NCBI GenBank assembly: GCA_016788045.1
Contig: JAEUTG010000034.1
Coordinates: 1 to 64,000, forward strand
DNA length: 64,000 nucleotides
Direction of reading: 5' to 3'
DNA from: Bacteroidales bacterium
GTDB lineage: Bacteria > Bacteroidota > Bacteroidia > Bacteroidales > Lentimicrobiaceae
The notes beneath the pieces were generated by a model. It had not been told where the DNA came from. It was given only the letters and a program-made list of their open reading frames with translations, and did no database searches. The translations under genes were made by a program, and so were the position numbers. Below, piece after piece: positions 55,376 through 62,832 of the stretch (position 1 is its first letter; each line of letters starts with the position of its first letter).

Positions 55376-55417
55376 GAAAGCAAGCAGGGTTGACATTTTT
55401 GCTTCCCTGCTTGCTTG
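55376..55417 (-). terminator. Hairpin after the truncated T9SS gene
   Basis: A perfect 12-bp stem, AAGCAAGCAGGG (55378-55389) with CCCTGCTTGCTT (55405-55416), lies 14 bases beyond the stop codon of the gene at 55430. On the minus strand it is followed by an A/T-rich stretch. Confidence 0.6.
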
Positions 55418-55429
55418 TATTGAGAAATG

Positions 55430-56560
55430 TTACTTAGAAATCACAAATCTTGCGCTGGCAATATTTGTGCTGGCTGAAATAAGACTTATGTAATAATTGC
55501 CGGGTGTCAGATCAAAGGTGTCAAGTACAACCTGATCGGTTTTACGACCAAGGTTTCCTCTTTTTACAATCCTACCGCTTTGGTCAGCAACCTCATAAGT
55601 GCCTGATGTATAATTATCGCCAAGGTTGTATTCAATGGTAACATAATCCTTACCGGGATTAGGGAATACTCTGATCATTTGAGTCTGATTCCGGAATGAA
55701 CTGGGTTTCGGTTTACTTATATCAGCACTCTTAGTGAGATCAGGAATTAAGTAAGGTTCGTTATACTCCAACAGGTTATTGGCAATCAGGATGCTTCTGA
55801 CAGCAGCCGAAACAATTGATGAGGAACTCTCAACAAAATTGCTCAGAGCCTCTAAATTTATGCTATCCAGAACCGGAGCCTCAAATAACCATTGCATTAA
55901 TATGTGTTGTTCAGTAAGTTCAGCGAGTTCCTGTTCATTTAGTGTAATCCCGGTGGGAATAGTTTCCATCCTGTTTAATGCTGAAATTGTATCACCAGCC
56001 TCAAAAAGAATCCACGCCTGTAGCATTAATGAATGGGCGCTACCGTCAGCATTTAGTAAGGCAATCAGGGTATCGGAAGGAACCGGAATGGTGTCCGTTA
56101 AAGAAGCCGATAGTAAGCGGTTAAACCCGTAATTGTAGAATTGCGTGTCCATATCACGTTTGGCTTCCATCAACTCTTTGGCAGAGAGTACAAACACACC
56201 TTCCAGAATTTCGTCTTTCATATAATCAGGCATTGGCTCAAGACGCATATCAACTTCCTGCATCAGGGTTTCTGATTTAGCGCTGTGAGGGTTGGCAACC
56301 AGAATGTCGCGGATCATTGCGTTGTTGAGCAATTCCTCGCGGTTAATGGATGTGCTGAAAACCGTATCAGATACACCGGGCGGAGTTTGAAGCAAATTGT
56401 TGTGAATCAGTGTAGATACTGAAGGCATAGCTGTGGATAATGTACTCATCGTCAGTAGGATTACAATTGTCAGTTCTGATGTTAACCGATAAAAATTCCA
56501 TCTCAGATAACTAGCATGAAAACCATGATATAAACCGCTTAGCCTGGATGGATATAGCAT
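55430..56560 (-). pseudogene. Probable 3' remnant of a large T9SS-secreted protein gene
   Basis: These 376 residues match the C-terminal part of long T9SS cargo proteins of Bacteroidales. They contain NPHSAKSE.. MRLEPMPDYM, a helical repeat region, EYNEPYLIPDLTKS, then a sorting domain (PNPGKDYVTIEYNLGDNY, DQSGRIVKRGN, GNYYISLISAS..ARFVISK). The N-terminal 45 residues look unrelated: a non-canonical, late hydrophobic segment (LTIVILLTMSTLSTA), not a normal signal peptide. There is an in-frame stop directly before the ATG. I judge it a 5'-truncated gene, possibly still expressed. An intact protein using an unusual signal is the alternative. Confidence 0.6.
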
Positions 56561-56705
56561 TTATTCAGATTATAGAGAATGGTAAAGCATAAACCCAGGT
56601 CTCAAATGTAAGCGAAAAAGTGGAAAGCTTTGTTAAATGATTGTGAAATTATTCACAAAAAGACAACCGGGCAATTACAAACGTAACAAGCACAACCTGT
56701 TAACT

Positions 56706-56864
56706 GGCTGCAAACACATCGTTTTCAGGCCGGTATTCAACATCGCCGATTCATCCATTACCATAGTGGTGTTGCTGATGATCCTGTTTCAGAAGCAGTT
56801 TTGCCATCTATTGGGGAGGCTGAACCTACCCGCAAAGGAACCCCGGGGAAACTTTTCCTGTTGA
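56706..56864 (+). pseudogene. lspA: lspA (signal peptidase II) C-terminal fragment
   Basis: A short reading frame encodes GCKHIVFRPVFNIADSSIT followed by IVVLLMILFQKQF. The FNIADSSI block is the conserved C-terminal motif of lipoprotein signal peptidase with its catalytic Asp, followed by the last membrane helix. Only about 35 to 50 residues are left; the upstream 23 codons of the frame do not resemble LspA, and the first catalytic Asp region is missing. The fragment ends at the bidirectional terminator shared with glyS. Its missing 5' end faces the missing 5' end of the T9SS gene. A functional lspA must exist elsewhere, because lipoproteins are encoded here. Confidence 0.65.
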
Positions 56865-56865
56865 A

Positions 56866-56900
56866 AAAAAGCCCTGCTGATCTGTTCAGCAGGGCTTTTT
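56866..56900. terminator. Bidirectional terminator between glyS and the lspA relic
   Basis: A perfect 15-bp stem (AAAAAGCCCTGCTGA / TCAGCAGGGCTTTTT) with a 5-base loop has a U-tract in both directions. It lies 14 bases beyond the glyS stop codon. Confidence 0.9.
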
Positions 56901-56913
56901 CAGGTAAGGGCTG

Positions 56914-58443
56914 TCACACGGTGACCGGCTTCAGCCGGGTTCTGATGATCTCCTCCAGTCTGCCGGTATCTACCCGCTCCTGCTGCATGGTATCCCGTTC
57001 CCGGATGGTCACTGTTCCGTCTTCCAGGGTCTGGTGATCCACCGTGATGCAGTAGGGGGTACCAATGGCATCCTGGCGGCGGTAACGCTTGCCGATGGAG
57101 TCTTTTTCTTCGTACTGGCAGTTGAATTCAAATTTCAGTACATCCATAATCTGACGGGCTTTCTCAGGCAGGCCGTCTTTGGCAACCAGCGGCAGAACGG
57201 CTGCCTTAACCGGGGCCAGTACCGGCGGCAGTTTCATCACCACGCGTTCAGAGCCGTCGTCGAGCTTCTCTTCGGTGTAGGCATAGCTCATCATGGCCAG
57301 GAAAGTACGGTCGAGGCCGATGGAGGTTTCCACCACGTAAGGAACATAACTTTCGTTCAGCTCGGGGTCGAAATAAGTGATTTTTTTACCCGAATATTTC
57401 TGATGGGCACTTAGGTCGAAATCGGTGCGGGAGTGAATGCCTTCAAGCTCCTTGAAACCAATGGGGAAATTAAATTCAATATCGCTGGCAGCGTTGGCAT
57501 AATGGGCCAGCTTCTCGTGATCGTGAAAACGGTAATATTCAGCCGGGATCCCCAGGGAGAGGTGCCAGTTGCGGCGCTCCTGTTTCCACGACTCAAACCA
57601 GTCGAGTTCGGTGCCGGGCTTTACAAAAAACTGCATCTCCATCTGCTCAAATTCGCGCATGCGGAAAATAAACTGACGGGCAACAATCTCATTGCGGAAA
57701 GCTTTACCAATCTGGGCGATACCAAAGGGAATTTTCATCCTCCCGGTTTTCATTACGTTCAGGAAATTGACAAAGATGCCCTGGGCCGTTTCGGGACGAA
57801 GGTAGATGGTATTGGCATCGTCGCTCACCGATCCCATCTGGGTGGAAAACATCAGGTTAAACTGCCTTACCTCCGTCCAGTTGCGTGATCCGGATATCGG
57901 GCAGACAATTTCAAGGTCTTCGATGAGTTTCTTCACATCGGCAAGGTCGTTGTTTTCCAGTCCTTTGTAAAGCCTGATTTTGGCCGAATCAATTTTGGCC
58001 TGATATTCAAGAACCCTGGGATTGGTAGCCCGGTACTGCGTTTCATCGAAGGCTTCGCCAAAACGTTTGGCCGCTTTTTCAACCTCTTTCGCAATTTTAT
58101 CTTCGGTTTTGGCCACAAATTCCTCCACCAGCACATCGGCACGGTAGCGTTTTTTCGAGTCTTTGTTGTCGATCATCGGATCGTTGAAGGCATCCACATG
58201 TCCGGATGCTTTCCAGATGGTCGGATGCATAAAAATCGCGGAGTCAATGCCCACGATGTTTTCATGGTAGCGTACCATGGCTTTCCACCAGTATTCCTTG
58301 ATGTTGTTTTTAAGCTCCACACCATTCTGACCGTAATCGTAAACAGCGCTCAGGCCATCGTATATTTCACTGCTCTGAAATACAAACCCATACTCCTTGG
58401 CATGGGAAATAATTTTTTTGAAAAGTTCTTCGTTGTTTGCCAT
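56914..58443 (-). CDS. glyS: Glycine-tRNA ligase (homodimeric class II type)
   Basis: This 509-residue enzyme charges tRNA-Gly. It is the eukaryote/archaea-like alpha2 form used by this phylum rather than the alpha2beta2 enzyme of E. coli. Class II motifs are visible: LRPETAQGIFVNF, FRNEIVARQFIFRMREFEQMEMQFF (motif 2) and GLDRTFLAMM (motif 3). A C-terminal anticodon-binding domain follows (about residues 400-509, starting PPVLAPVKAAVLPLV). No T-box is visible upstream. Confidence 0.96.
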   Translation of the reverse strand: MANNEELFKKIISHAKEYGFVFQSSEIYDGLSAVYDYGQNGVELKNNIKEYWWKAMVRYHENIVGIDSAIFMHPTIWKASGHVDAFNDPMIDNKDSKKRYRADVLVEEFVAKTEDKIAKEVEKAAKRFGEAFDETQYRATNPRVLEYQAKIDSAKIRLYKGLENNDLADVKKLIEDLEIVCPISGSRNWTEVRQFNLMFSTQMGSVSDDANTIYLRPETAQGIFVNFLNVMKTGRMKIPFGIAQIGKAFRNEIVARQFIFRMREFEQMEMQFFVKPGTELDWFESWKQERRNWHLSLGIPAEYYRFHDHEKLAHYANAASDIEFNFPIGFKELEGIHSRTDFDLSAHQKYSGKKITYFDPELNESYVPYVVETSIGLDRTFLAMMSYAYTEEKLDDGSERVVMKLPPVLAPVKAAVLPLVAKDGLPEKARQIMDVLKFEFNCQYEEKDSIGKRYRRQDAIGTPYCITVDHQTLEDGTVTIRERDTMQQERVDTGRLEEIIRTRLKPVTV

Positions 58444-58635
58444 GCTGCAAAGATAGAAATTTGATCTGAGCTATGAAACCACCCTTGCTGAGAGAAAAGC
58501 CCGGGAGCGGATAACCATAGGCAATGAGCTGATATAGAAATAACTACATGTATTAATGCGTCTATTGCTGACGACTGATTTCAGTTGTGGAACCCTGAAT
58601 GCATACCCTGAACATGAAATAATTGTAAAAACCCC

Positions 58636-58664
58636 TTGCTTTTTTAAAAAATGCCTTACATTTG
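58636..58664 (+). promoter_or_regulatory. Tryptophanase operon promoter
   Basis: TTG (58636-58638), an 18-base spacer and TACATTTG (58657-58664) fit the Bacteroidota -33/-7 promoter consensus well. Transcription should begin near 58671, leaving a leader of about 155 bases before the tryptophanase start codon. Confidence 0.65.
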
Positions 58665-58684
58665 ACCGCTTTCAACGACAGAAT

Positions 58685-58765
58685 ATGTACGCACCATATG
58701 TACTCAGGCTAACTGCCAAGACCATATTCCGTAATATTAAAAACAGGGACGAATACCAGTTCTGA
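58685..58765 (+). CDS. Possible 26-codon leader peptide before tryptophanase
   Basis: A short ORF begins about 14 bases after the predicted transcription start and ends in UGA, 61 bases before tnaA. The peptide begins MYAPYVLRLTAKTIF and ends RNIKNRDEYQF. Its position, size and UGA stop resemble TnaC of E. coli, which stalls ribosomes in response to tryptophan. The key TnaC residues, an internal Trp and a terminal Pro, are absent, so the sensing chemistry would differ. A longer upstream in-frame ATG (58556) lies before the promoter and would not be transcribed from it. Coding status is unproven. Confidence 0.4.
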   Translation: MYAPYVLRLTAKTIFRNIKNRDEYQF

Positions 58766-58812
58766 TCCCCCCGCTTTATTTTTTATCCCCTGTTTTTACT
58801 TTTATTCATTTA
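58766..58812 (+). promoter_or_regulatory. G-poor pyrimidine-rich tract, possible Rho-utilisation site
   Basis: The 47 bases right after the leader-ORF stop contain only two G and are dominated by C and T (blocks CCCCCC, CCCC and T-runs). Rho loads on such unstructured C-rich RNA. In the E. coli tna operon a rut site overlaps the tnaC stop codon in the same way. Function here is inferred from composition and position. Confidence 0.4.
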
Positions 58813-58826
58813 ACAGAGTTCTTGTC

Positions 58827-60206
58827 ATGGAATTACCTTTCGCCGAATCCTATAAAATCAAGATGGTTGAACCTATCCGCCAGAGTACCCGTGCCGAGCG
58901 GGAGCAGTGGATAAAGGAAGCCAATTACAATGTTTTTAAACTGCGCAGCAACCAGGTGTTCATCGATCTGCTTACCGACTCCGGAACCGGCGCCATGAGC
59001 GACCGGCAGTGGAGCGAAATGATGCTGGGAGATGAGAGTTACGCGGGTGCCTCTTCCTATTTCAAAATGAAAGATGCCATCCGCGACCTGCTCGGATTTG
59101 AGTATTTTTTACCCACCCACCAGGGAAGGGCGGCTGAGAATGTCCTGTTTTCGGCGCTGGTGAAGGCCGGCGATATCGTTCCGGGCAATTCTCATTTTGA
59201 CACCACCAAAGGACACATCGAATTCCGCAAGGCAAAAGCGGTTGACTGCACCATCAACGAAGCCTTCAATACATCGGTTTACCATCCATTTAAAGGAAAC
59301 ATTGACCTGGCAAAGCTCGAGGATGTGCTGAAGTCAAATCCACGTGAGATCATTCCGCTGATTGTGGTTACCGTTACCTGTAATTCATCGGGCGGACAGC
59401 CTGTTTCGATGGAGAACCTGAAGGGGGTAAGGCAACTGGCTGATAAGTATGGTATTATGGTCGTATTTGACTCGGCAAGGTTCGCCGAAAATGCTTACTT
59501 TATCAAAACCAGGGAGGCCGGGTATGAGCACAGAAGCATCAGGGAGATTGTTCTCGAGATGTTCAGCTATGCCGATGCCATGACGATGAGCAGCAAAAAG
59601 GATGCGATTGTGAATATGGGCGGATTTATCGGTCTGCGCAGCCGTGAGCTGTTTGAGAAAGCCTCGGTGTTCAACATCATGTTTGAAGGCTATGTTACCT
59701 ACGGCGGTATGTCGGGCAGGGATATGAATGCCCTGGCCCAGGGGCTGCACGAAGGAACAGATTATGATTACCTGAAAACCCGGATCAGCCAGGTGGAATA
59801 CCTCGGCCACCGGTTGATTGAGTTTGGCGTACCGGTGCAGCAGCCCATTGGTGGTCACGCGGTGTTTGTAGATGCCAAACGCTTTCTTCCCCAGTTGCCC
59901 AAAGAGCATTTTCAGGCGCAGACGCTGGTGGTTGAGCTTTATCTTGAAGCCGGTGTTCGCGGGGTGGAAATCGGTGCCTTGCTTGCCGACCGTGATCCCG
60001 AAACGCGTGAAAACAGGTTCCCGGCCCTTGAGCTGCTCAGACTGGCTATTCCGCGCAGGGTGTACACCAACAACCACATGGATTACGTGGCCACAGCCCT
60101 GGCCAATGTGTATGAGCGCAGCAATACCATCACCAGCGGACTGAAGATTGTGAACGAGGCCCCGATTATGCGGCACTTTACCGTCGATCTGGCGCGGGTA
60201 AAATAA
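58827..60206 (+). CDS. tnaA: Tryptophanase (tryptophan indole-lyase)
   Basis: This 459-residue PLP enzyme of the beta-eliminating lyase family has DLLTDSGTGAMSD, FLPTHQGRAAEN, VFDSARFAENAYFIK, and the PLP-lysine region TMSSKKDAIVNMGG. Specificity residues recalled from E. coli TnaA and Citrobacter tyrosine phenol-lyase favour tryptophanase. D125 (HFDTTKGH) replaces the TPL Thr124, and VEIG replaces the TPL MERG containing Arg381. It would split tryptophan into indole, pyruvate and ammonia. Some segments are more TPL-like (AMSDRQW, YGGMSGRDM), so an assay would settle the substrate. Confidence 0.85.
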   Translation: MELPFAESYKIKMVEPIRQSTRAEREQWIKEANYNVFKLRSNQVFIDLLTDSGTGAMSDRQWSEMMLGDESYAGASSYFKMKDAIRDLLGFEYFLPTHQGRAAENVLFSALVKAGDIVPGNSHFDTTKGHIEFRKAKAVDCTINEAFNTSVYHPFKGNIDLAKLEDVLKSNPREIIPLIVVTVTCNSSGGQPVSMENLKGVRQLADKYGIMVVFDSARFAENAYFIKTREAGYEHRSIREIVLEMFSYADAMTMSSKKDAIVNMGGFIGLRSRELFEKASVFNIMFEGYVTYGGMSGRDMNALAQGLHEGTDYDYLKTRISQVEYLGHRLIEFGVPVQQPIGGHAVFVDAKRFLPQLPKEHFQAQTLVVELYLEAGVRGVEIGALLADRDPETRENRFPALELLRLAIPRRVYTNNHMDYVATALANVYERSNTITSGLKIVNEAPIMRHFTVDLARVK

Positions 60207-60213
60207 CCGGCAC

Positions 60214-60963
60214 TTATTTATCGAGCCATTCCCTGAAATCCTGCACACGTTCGCGTGCCACGATCAGCTCGTGGTCTCTGAGCCCTTCAATCTGTATCTT
60301 CAGGCGGCTGTTCGACCAGGCCGTGATGCTTGAACATGCCTTTACTGATACAATATACTTCCGGTTCATTCTGAAGAAAAGGTCGGGGTCGAGCAGGGTT
60401 TCCAGCTGGTCAAGGGCATAATCGATATTATAATTCCGGTTTCCTGTGGTAAGCAGATAGGTGGCTTTTTCAAGGCTGTAGAACAGGAGGATTTCTTCGG
60501 TCGGGATGGTTTTGATTTTATCGCCGATTTTAACGATAAACCTGGTTTTGTAGCTTTTACCAGGCATTTTACCGGCCAGGTTCATGATCTTCTCCAGCAA
60601 TGGTTGGCCAGAGAGCTGTTCGGCCTTTGTGATGGCCCTGAGCAAGCGTTCTTCCTCTACCGGTTTCAGCAGGTAATCGATGCCATTGGTGCTGAAAGCC
60701 TCCATCGTGTAATGATCCCATGCGGTGGTGAAGATGATGGGGCAGCTTACCTTCACCCGGGTGTAAATGTCGAAGCTGATGCCATCGGAGAGTTGTATGT
60801 CGGAGAAGATCAGTTCAGGCATATTTCCGGCCCCCAGGTATTCCACGGCATCACGCACCGATTCAAGGATAGCCGTAACTTCCATGCCCGGGGCAACCTT
60901 CTTCAGCATCCGCTCAAGGTGACTGGCCGCCCGTTGCTCATCTTCGATAATCAGTACTTTCAT
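60214..60963 (-). CDS. LytTR family response regulator
   Basis: This 249-residue regulator has an N-terminal receiver (acidic residues in IIEDEQ, phospho-acceptor D55 in IFSDIQLSDG, Lys in LLKPVEEE) and a C-terminal LytTR DNA-binding domain (about residues 140-245, with FIVKIGDKIKTIPTEEILLFY and FFRMNRKYIVSV). Its start overlaps the kinase stop by 4 bases. It is convergent with tnaA, only 7 bases apart. Confidence 0.95.
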   Translation of the reverse strand: MKVLIIEDEQRAASHLERMLKKVAPGMEVTAILESVRDAVEYLGAGNMPELIFSDIQLSDGISFDIYTRVKVSCPIIFTTAWDHYTMEAFSTNGIDYLLKPVEEERLLRAITKAEQLSGQPLLEKIMNLAGKMPGKSYKTRFIVKIGDKIKTIPTEEILLFYSLEKATYLLTTGNRNYNIDYALDQLETLLDPDLFFRMNRKYIVSVKACSSITAWSNSRLKIQIEGLRDHELIVARERVQDFREWLDK

Positions 60964-62003
60964 TTGTCTGCCTCCTCAATGATGGGAACTTTCACTACAA
61001 AATTACCCGATTGTTCACTGAATTCCAGTTTTTTGTCAGTAAAGAAACCAAATTGCTGGGATATGTTCTTCAGCCCGGTTTTGGTTGAATCATCGCCAAT
61101 CTCTTTTTTCCGCAACTCATTTTTGACTTCAATATAGCCACCATTTTGTGAAATGTTGATGTTCAGGGGATTTCTGGCCGACACTTCATTGTGTTTAACC
61201 GCGTTTTCCACCAGCAACTGAAGCGTCATCGGCACAATGTACTGCCCTGGTGCGGGATCCAGGTTCACCGAGATGGTGATCTTATCATCAAAGCGTGTTT
61301 TCAACAGATACAGGTAAGCGTTCAGAAAGTTCAGCTCTTCCCTGATACTGACCAGCTCCTTATCACGGTTGTCGAGGATATACCTGAACAAATCACTCAT
61401 CTGCCTGATAAACTTCACGGCCTGGGCCTGATCGGCATACACCAGATCGCTCAGCACATTGAAACTGTTGAACAGAAAGTGGGGATTGATCTGATTGCGC
61501 AGTGACTCGTATTTGTATGACATCATCTGTGCATTGAGTTCTGATTCCCGGACTACGGAACGCCGCCAGGCCTTGAAGAACCCTACAGCAGTGAATGTCA
61601 GGGAGATAAACAGTGAAATGAGGAAGGTTATCAGGATAGAACCAGAAATGGAACTGATGGCATCCGAGGGCCTGATGCCGAGCACCAGGTAATACATGAT
61701 AAACTGAACCAGTACAAAGGCACTTACCGACCACCCCAGCATACTGATGATTTCAATGATGGTTCGTTTCACCGGTGCTGTAAGCCATTGGTAGCGTTTA
61801 TCGAGGAAATGGTTGATCAGCAACGGGCCGGTCCATTGGGTGAAACAGATGGAATATGACCAGGTGAGCCCGATCAGGATTCTCACAGGATCGTTGTATG
61901 TACCCCGCATAAAGAAAAAGGCGATGATAACCGACAGCAGCAGGTTTGCAAGCAGAAACTGCCATATTGTAAGGGGATGAATGAGTTTTCTGAAAAATTT
62001 CAT
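60960..62003 (-). CDS. LytS/YehU-type sensor histidine kinase
   Basis: This 347-residue membrane kinase has four to five TM helices in the first 145 residues, then a His_kinase domain with H175 in QINPHFLFNSFNVLSDLVY. A HATPase region with LLVENAVKHNE and a shortened G-box (TKTGLKNISQQFGF) follows. There is no periplasmic sensor domain, so the signal is likely sensed within the membrane or through a partner. It pairs with the overlapping LytTR gene. Confidence 0.93.
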   Translation of the reverse strand: MKFFRKLIHPLTIWQFLLANLLLSVIIAFFFMRGTYNDPVRILIGLTWSYSICFTQWTGPLLINHFLDKRYQWLTAPVKRTIIEIISMLGWSVSAFVLVQFIMYYLVLGIRPSDAISSISGSILITFLISLFISLTFTAVGFFKAWRRSVVRESELNAQMMSYKYESLRNQINPHFLFNSFNVLSDLVYADQAQAVKFIRQMSDLFRYILDNRDKELVSIREELNFLNAYLYLLKTRFDDKITISVNLDPAPGQYIVPMTLQLLVENAVKHNEVSARNPLNINISQNGGYIEVKNELRKKEIGDDSTKTGLKNISQQFGFFTDKKLEFSEQSGNFVVKVPIIEEADK

Positions 62004-62057
62004 GACTGACCGGTAATTGTTTTACAACAACAGTAAATGTATTAATTATTGCAATGA

Positions 62058-62098
62058 AAAGTAAAGGTTGGCATCTGAGTACAGACACCAACCTTTAC
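62058..62098 (-). terminator. Terminator after the secreted helical protein
   Basis: A perfect 11-bp stem, GTAAAGGTTGG (62061-62071) with CCAACCTTTAC (62088-62098), is followed on the minus strand by TTTTC. It lies 12 bases past the stop of the 62110 gene and before the kinase gene, so it would reduce read-through into the two-component system. Confidence 0.75.
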
Positions 62099-62109
62099 CG
62101 ACAGGAACC

Positions 62110-62751
62110 CTATTTACAGGATTTCACGATTCCTTCGGCCTGGTCTTTCCCCCAGTTGGGATGCAGTGGTGAAACCGGTTTAAAATTATCCCAGCCTGCA
62201 ACCAGGGTGCGGGCCTGTTCACAGAATTCTGTCACATCTTTTCCGTAGAACTGTGCTGTACCCATGTCGTTCTGCAGTTTGATCAGCCTTGCCCTGGGAT
62301 TGGTAGGGTCGATGCCCATGGCCCGTCCGATAGCCTGCCCCGAAAGCATACCATATTGCTGGCCCCTTTCCATGGGATTCACCACCAGCCGGGCTGTGTA
62401 AAACATCGCCTGTAAGGCAAAAACATCGGCCTCTCCCGGTGCCATTTCTGTAATACGGTTGATTGATTTTTCAGCAACATCGAGGTAAGCATCTTTCTTT
62501 TTCGGATCAGCCTGTTCTATAAAACTCATGATGATATAACAATGCGCATGGTAGTAAGCCGGAAGCCATTCATTCTTTTCGGTTTCGGCAATGCGGGCGA
62601 AGGTATTCCCCAATGCCTGAAAATCTTCAACAGAACGACATTGGGCATACCCGCCGAGGTTTTCACCCATGGCCTGGTAATAAGCCTCTTTCTGTGACAT
62701 GGCTGCAATGGTAGTCAGCGCAAAAAACAGGGAAATCAGTGTTGTTTTCAT
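62110..62751 (-). CDS. Secreted helical-repeat protein of unknown function
   Basis: This 213-residue protein has a signal peptide (MKTTLISLFFALTTIAAMSQ). The mature part is helical and TPR-like (WLPAYYHAHCYIIMSF, AYLDVAEKSINRITEMAPGEADVFALQAMFYTARL, IGRAMGIDPTNPRARLIKLQNDMGTAQFYG). Proteins like this often sit next to TonB-dependent receptors in this phylum. The receptor gene is directly upstream and the signalling genes downstream. It is likely periplasmic and may scaffold or sense the receptor's state. Confidence 0.75.
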   Translation of the reverse strand: MKTTLISLFFALTTIAAMSQKEAYYQAMGENLGGYAQCRSVEDFQALGNTFARIAETEKNEWLPAYYHAHCYIIMSFIEQADPKKKDAYLDVAEKSINRITEMAPGEADVFALQAMFYTARLVVNPMERGQQYGMLSGQAIGRAMGIDPTNPRARLIKLQNDMGTAQFYGKDVTEFCEQARTLVAGWDNFKPVSPLHPNWGKDQAEGIVKSCK

Positions 62752-62832
62752 AAAACGGGTTTTTTGATTGGTTTTGTTTTTGTTGGATTGAGATTGGTTT
62801 ATTTTTTCAGCGAAAGAAAATACGGCTGAAAC

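Noticed and set aside
56801..57037. Plus-strand frame continuing past the lspA relic
   Set aside because: It crosses the terminator and runs antisense into glyS; it is at most a frame-shifted tail of the relic.
58556..58765. 69-codon version of the tryptophanase leader ORF
   Set aside because: Its first 43 codons cover the predicted promoter, so a transcript from that promoter contains only the last 26 codons.
58827..60206. Tyrosine phenol-lyase as the identity of the lyase
   Set aside because: D125 and the VEIG motif match tryptophanase rather than the Thr and Arg that bind the tyrosine phenol group; kept as a minor alternative.
59385..60248. 287-residue open frame antisense to tryptophanase
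   Set aside because: A shadow frame: composition is His-rich and non-protein-like, and it overlaps a strongly conserved gene.
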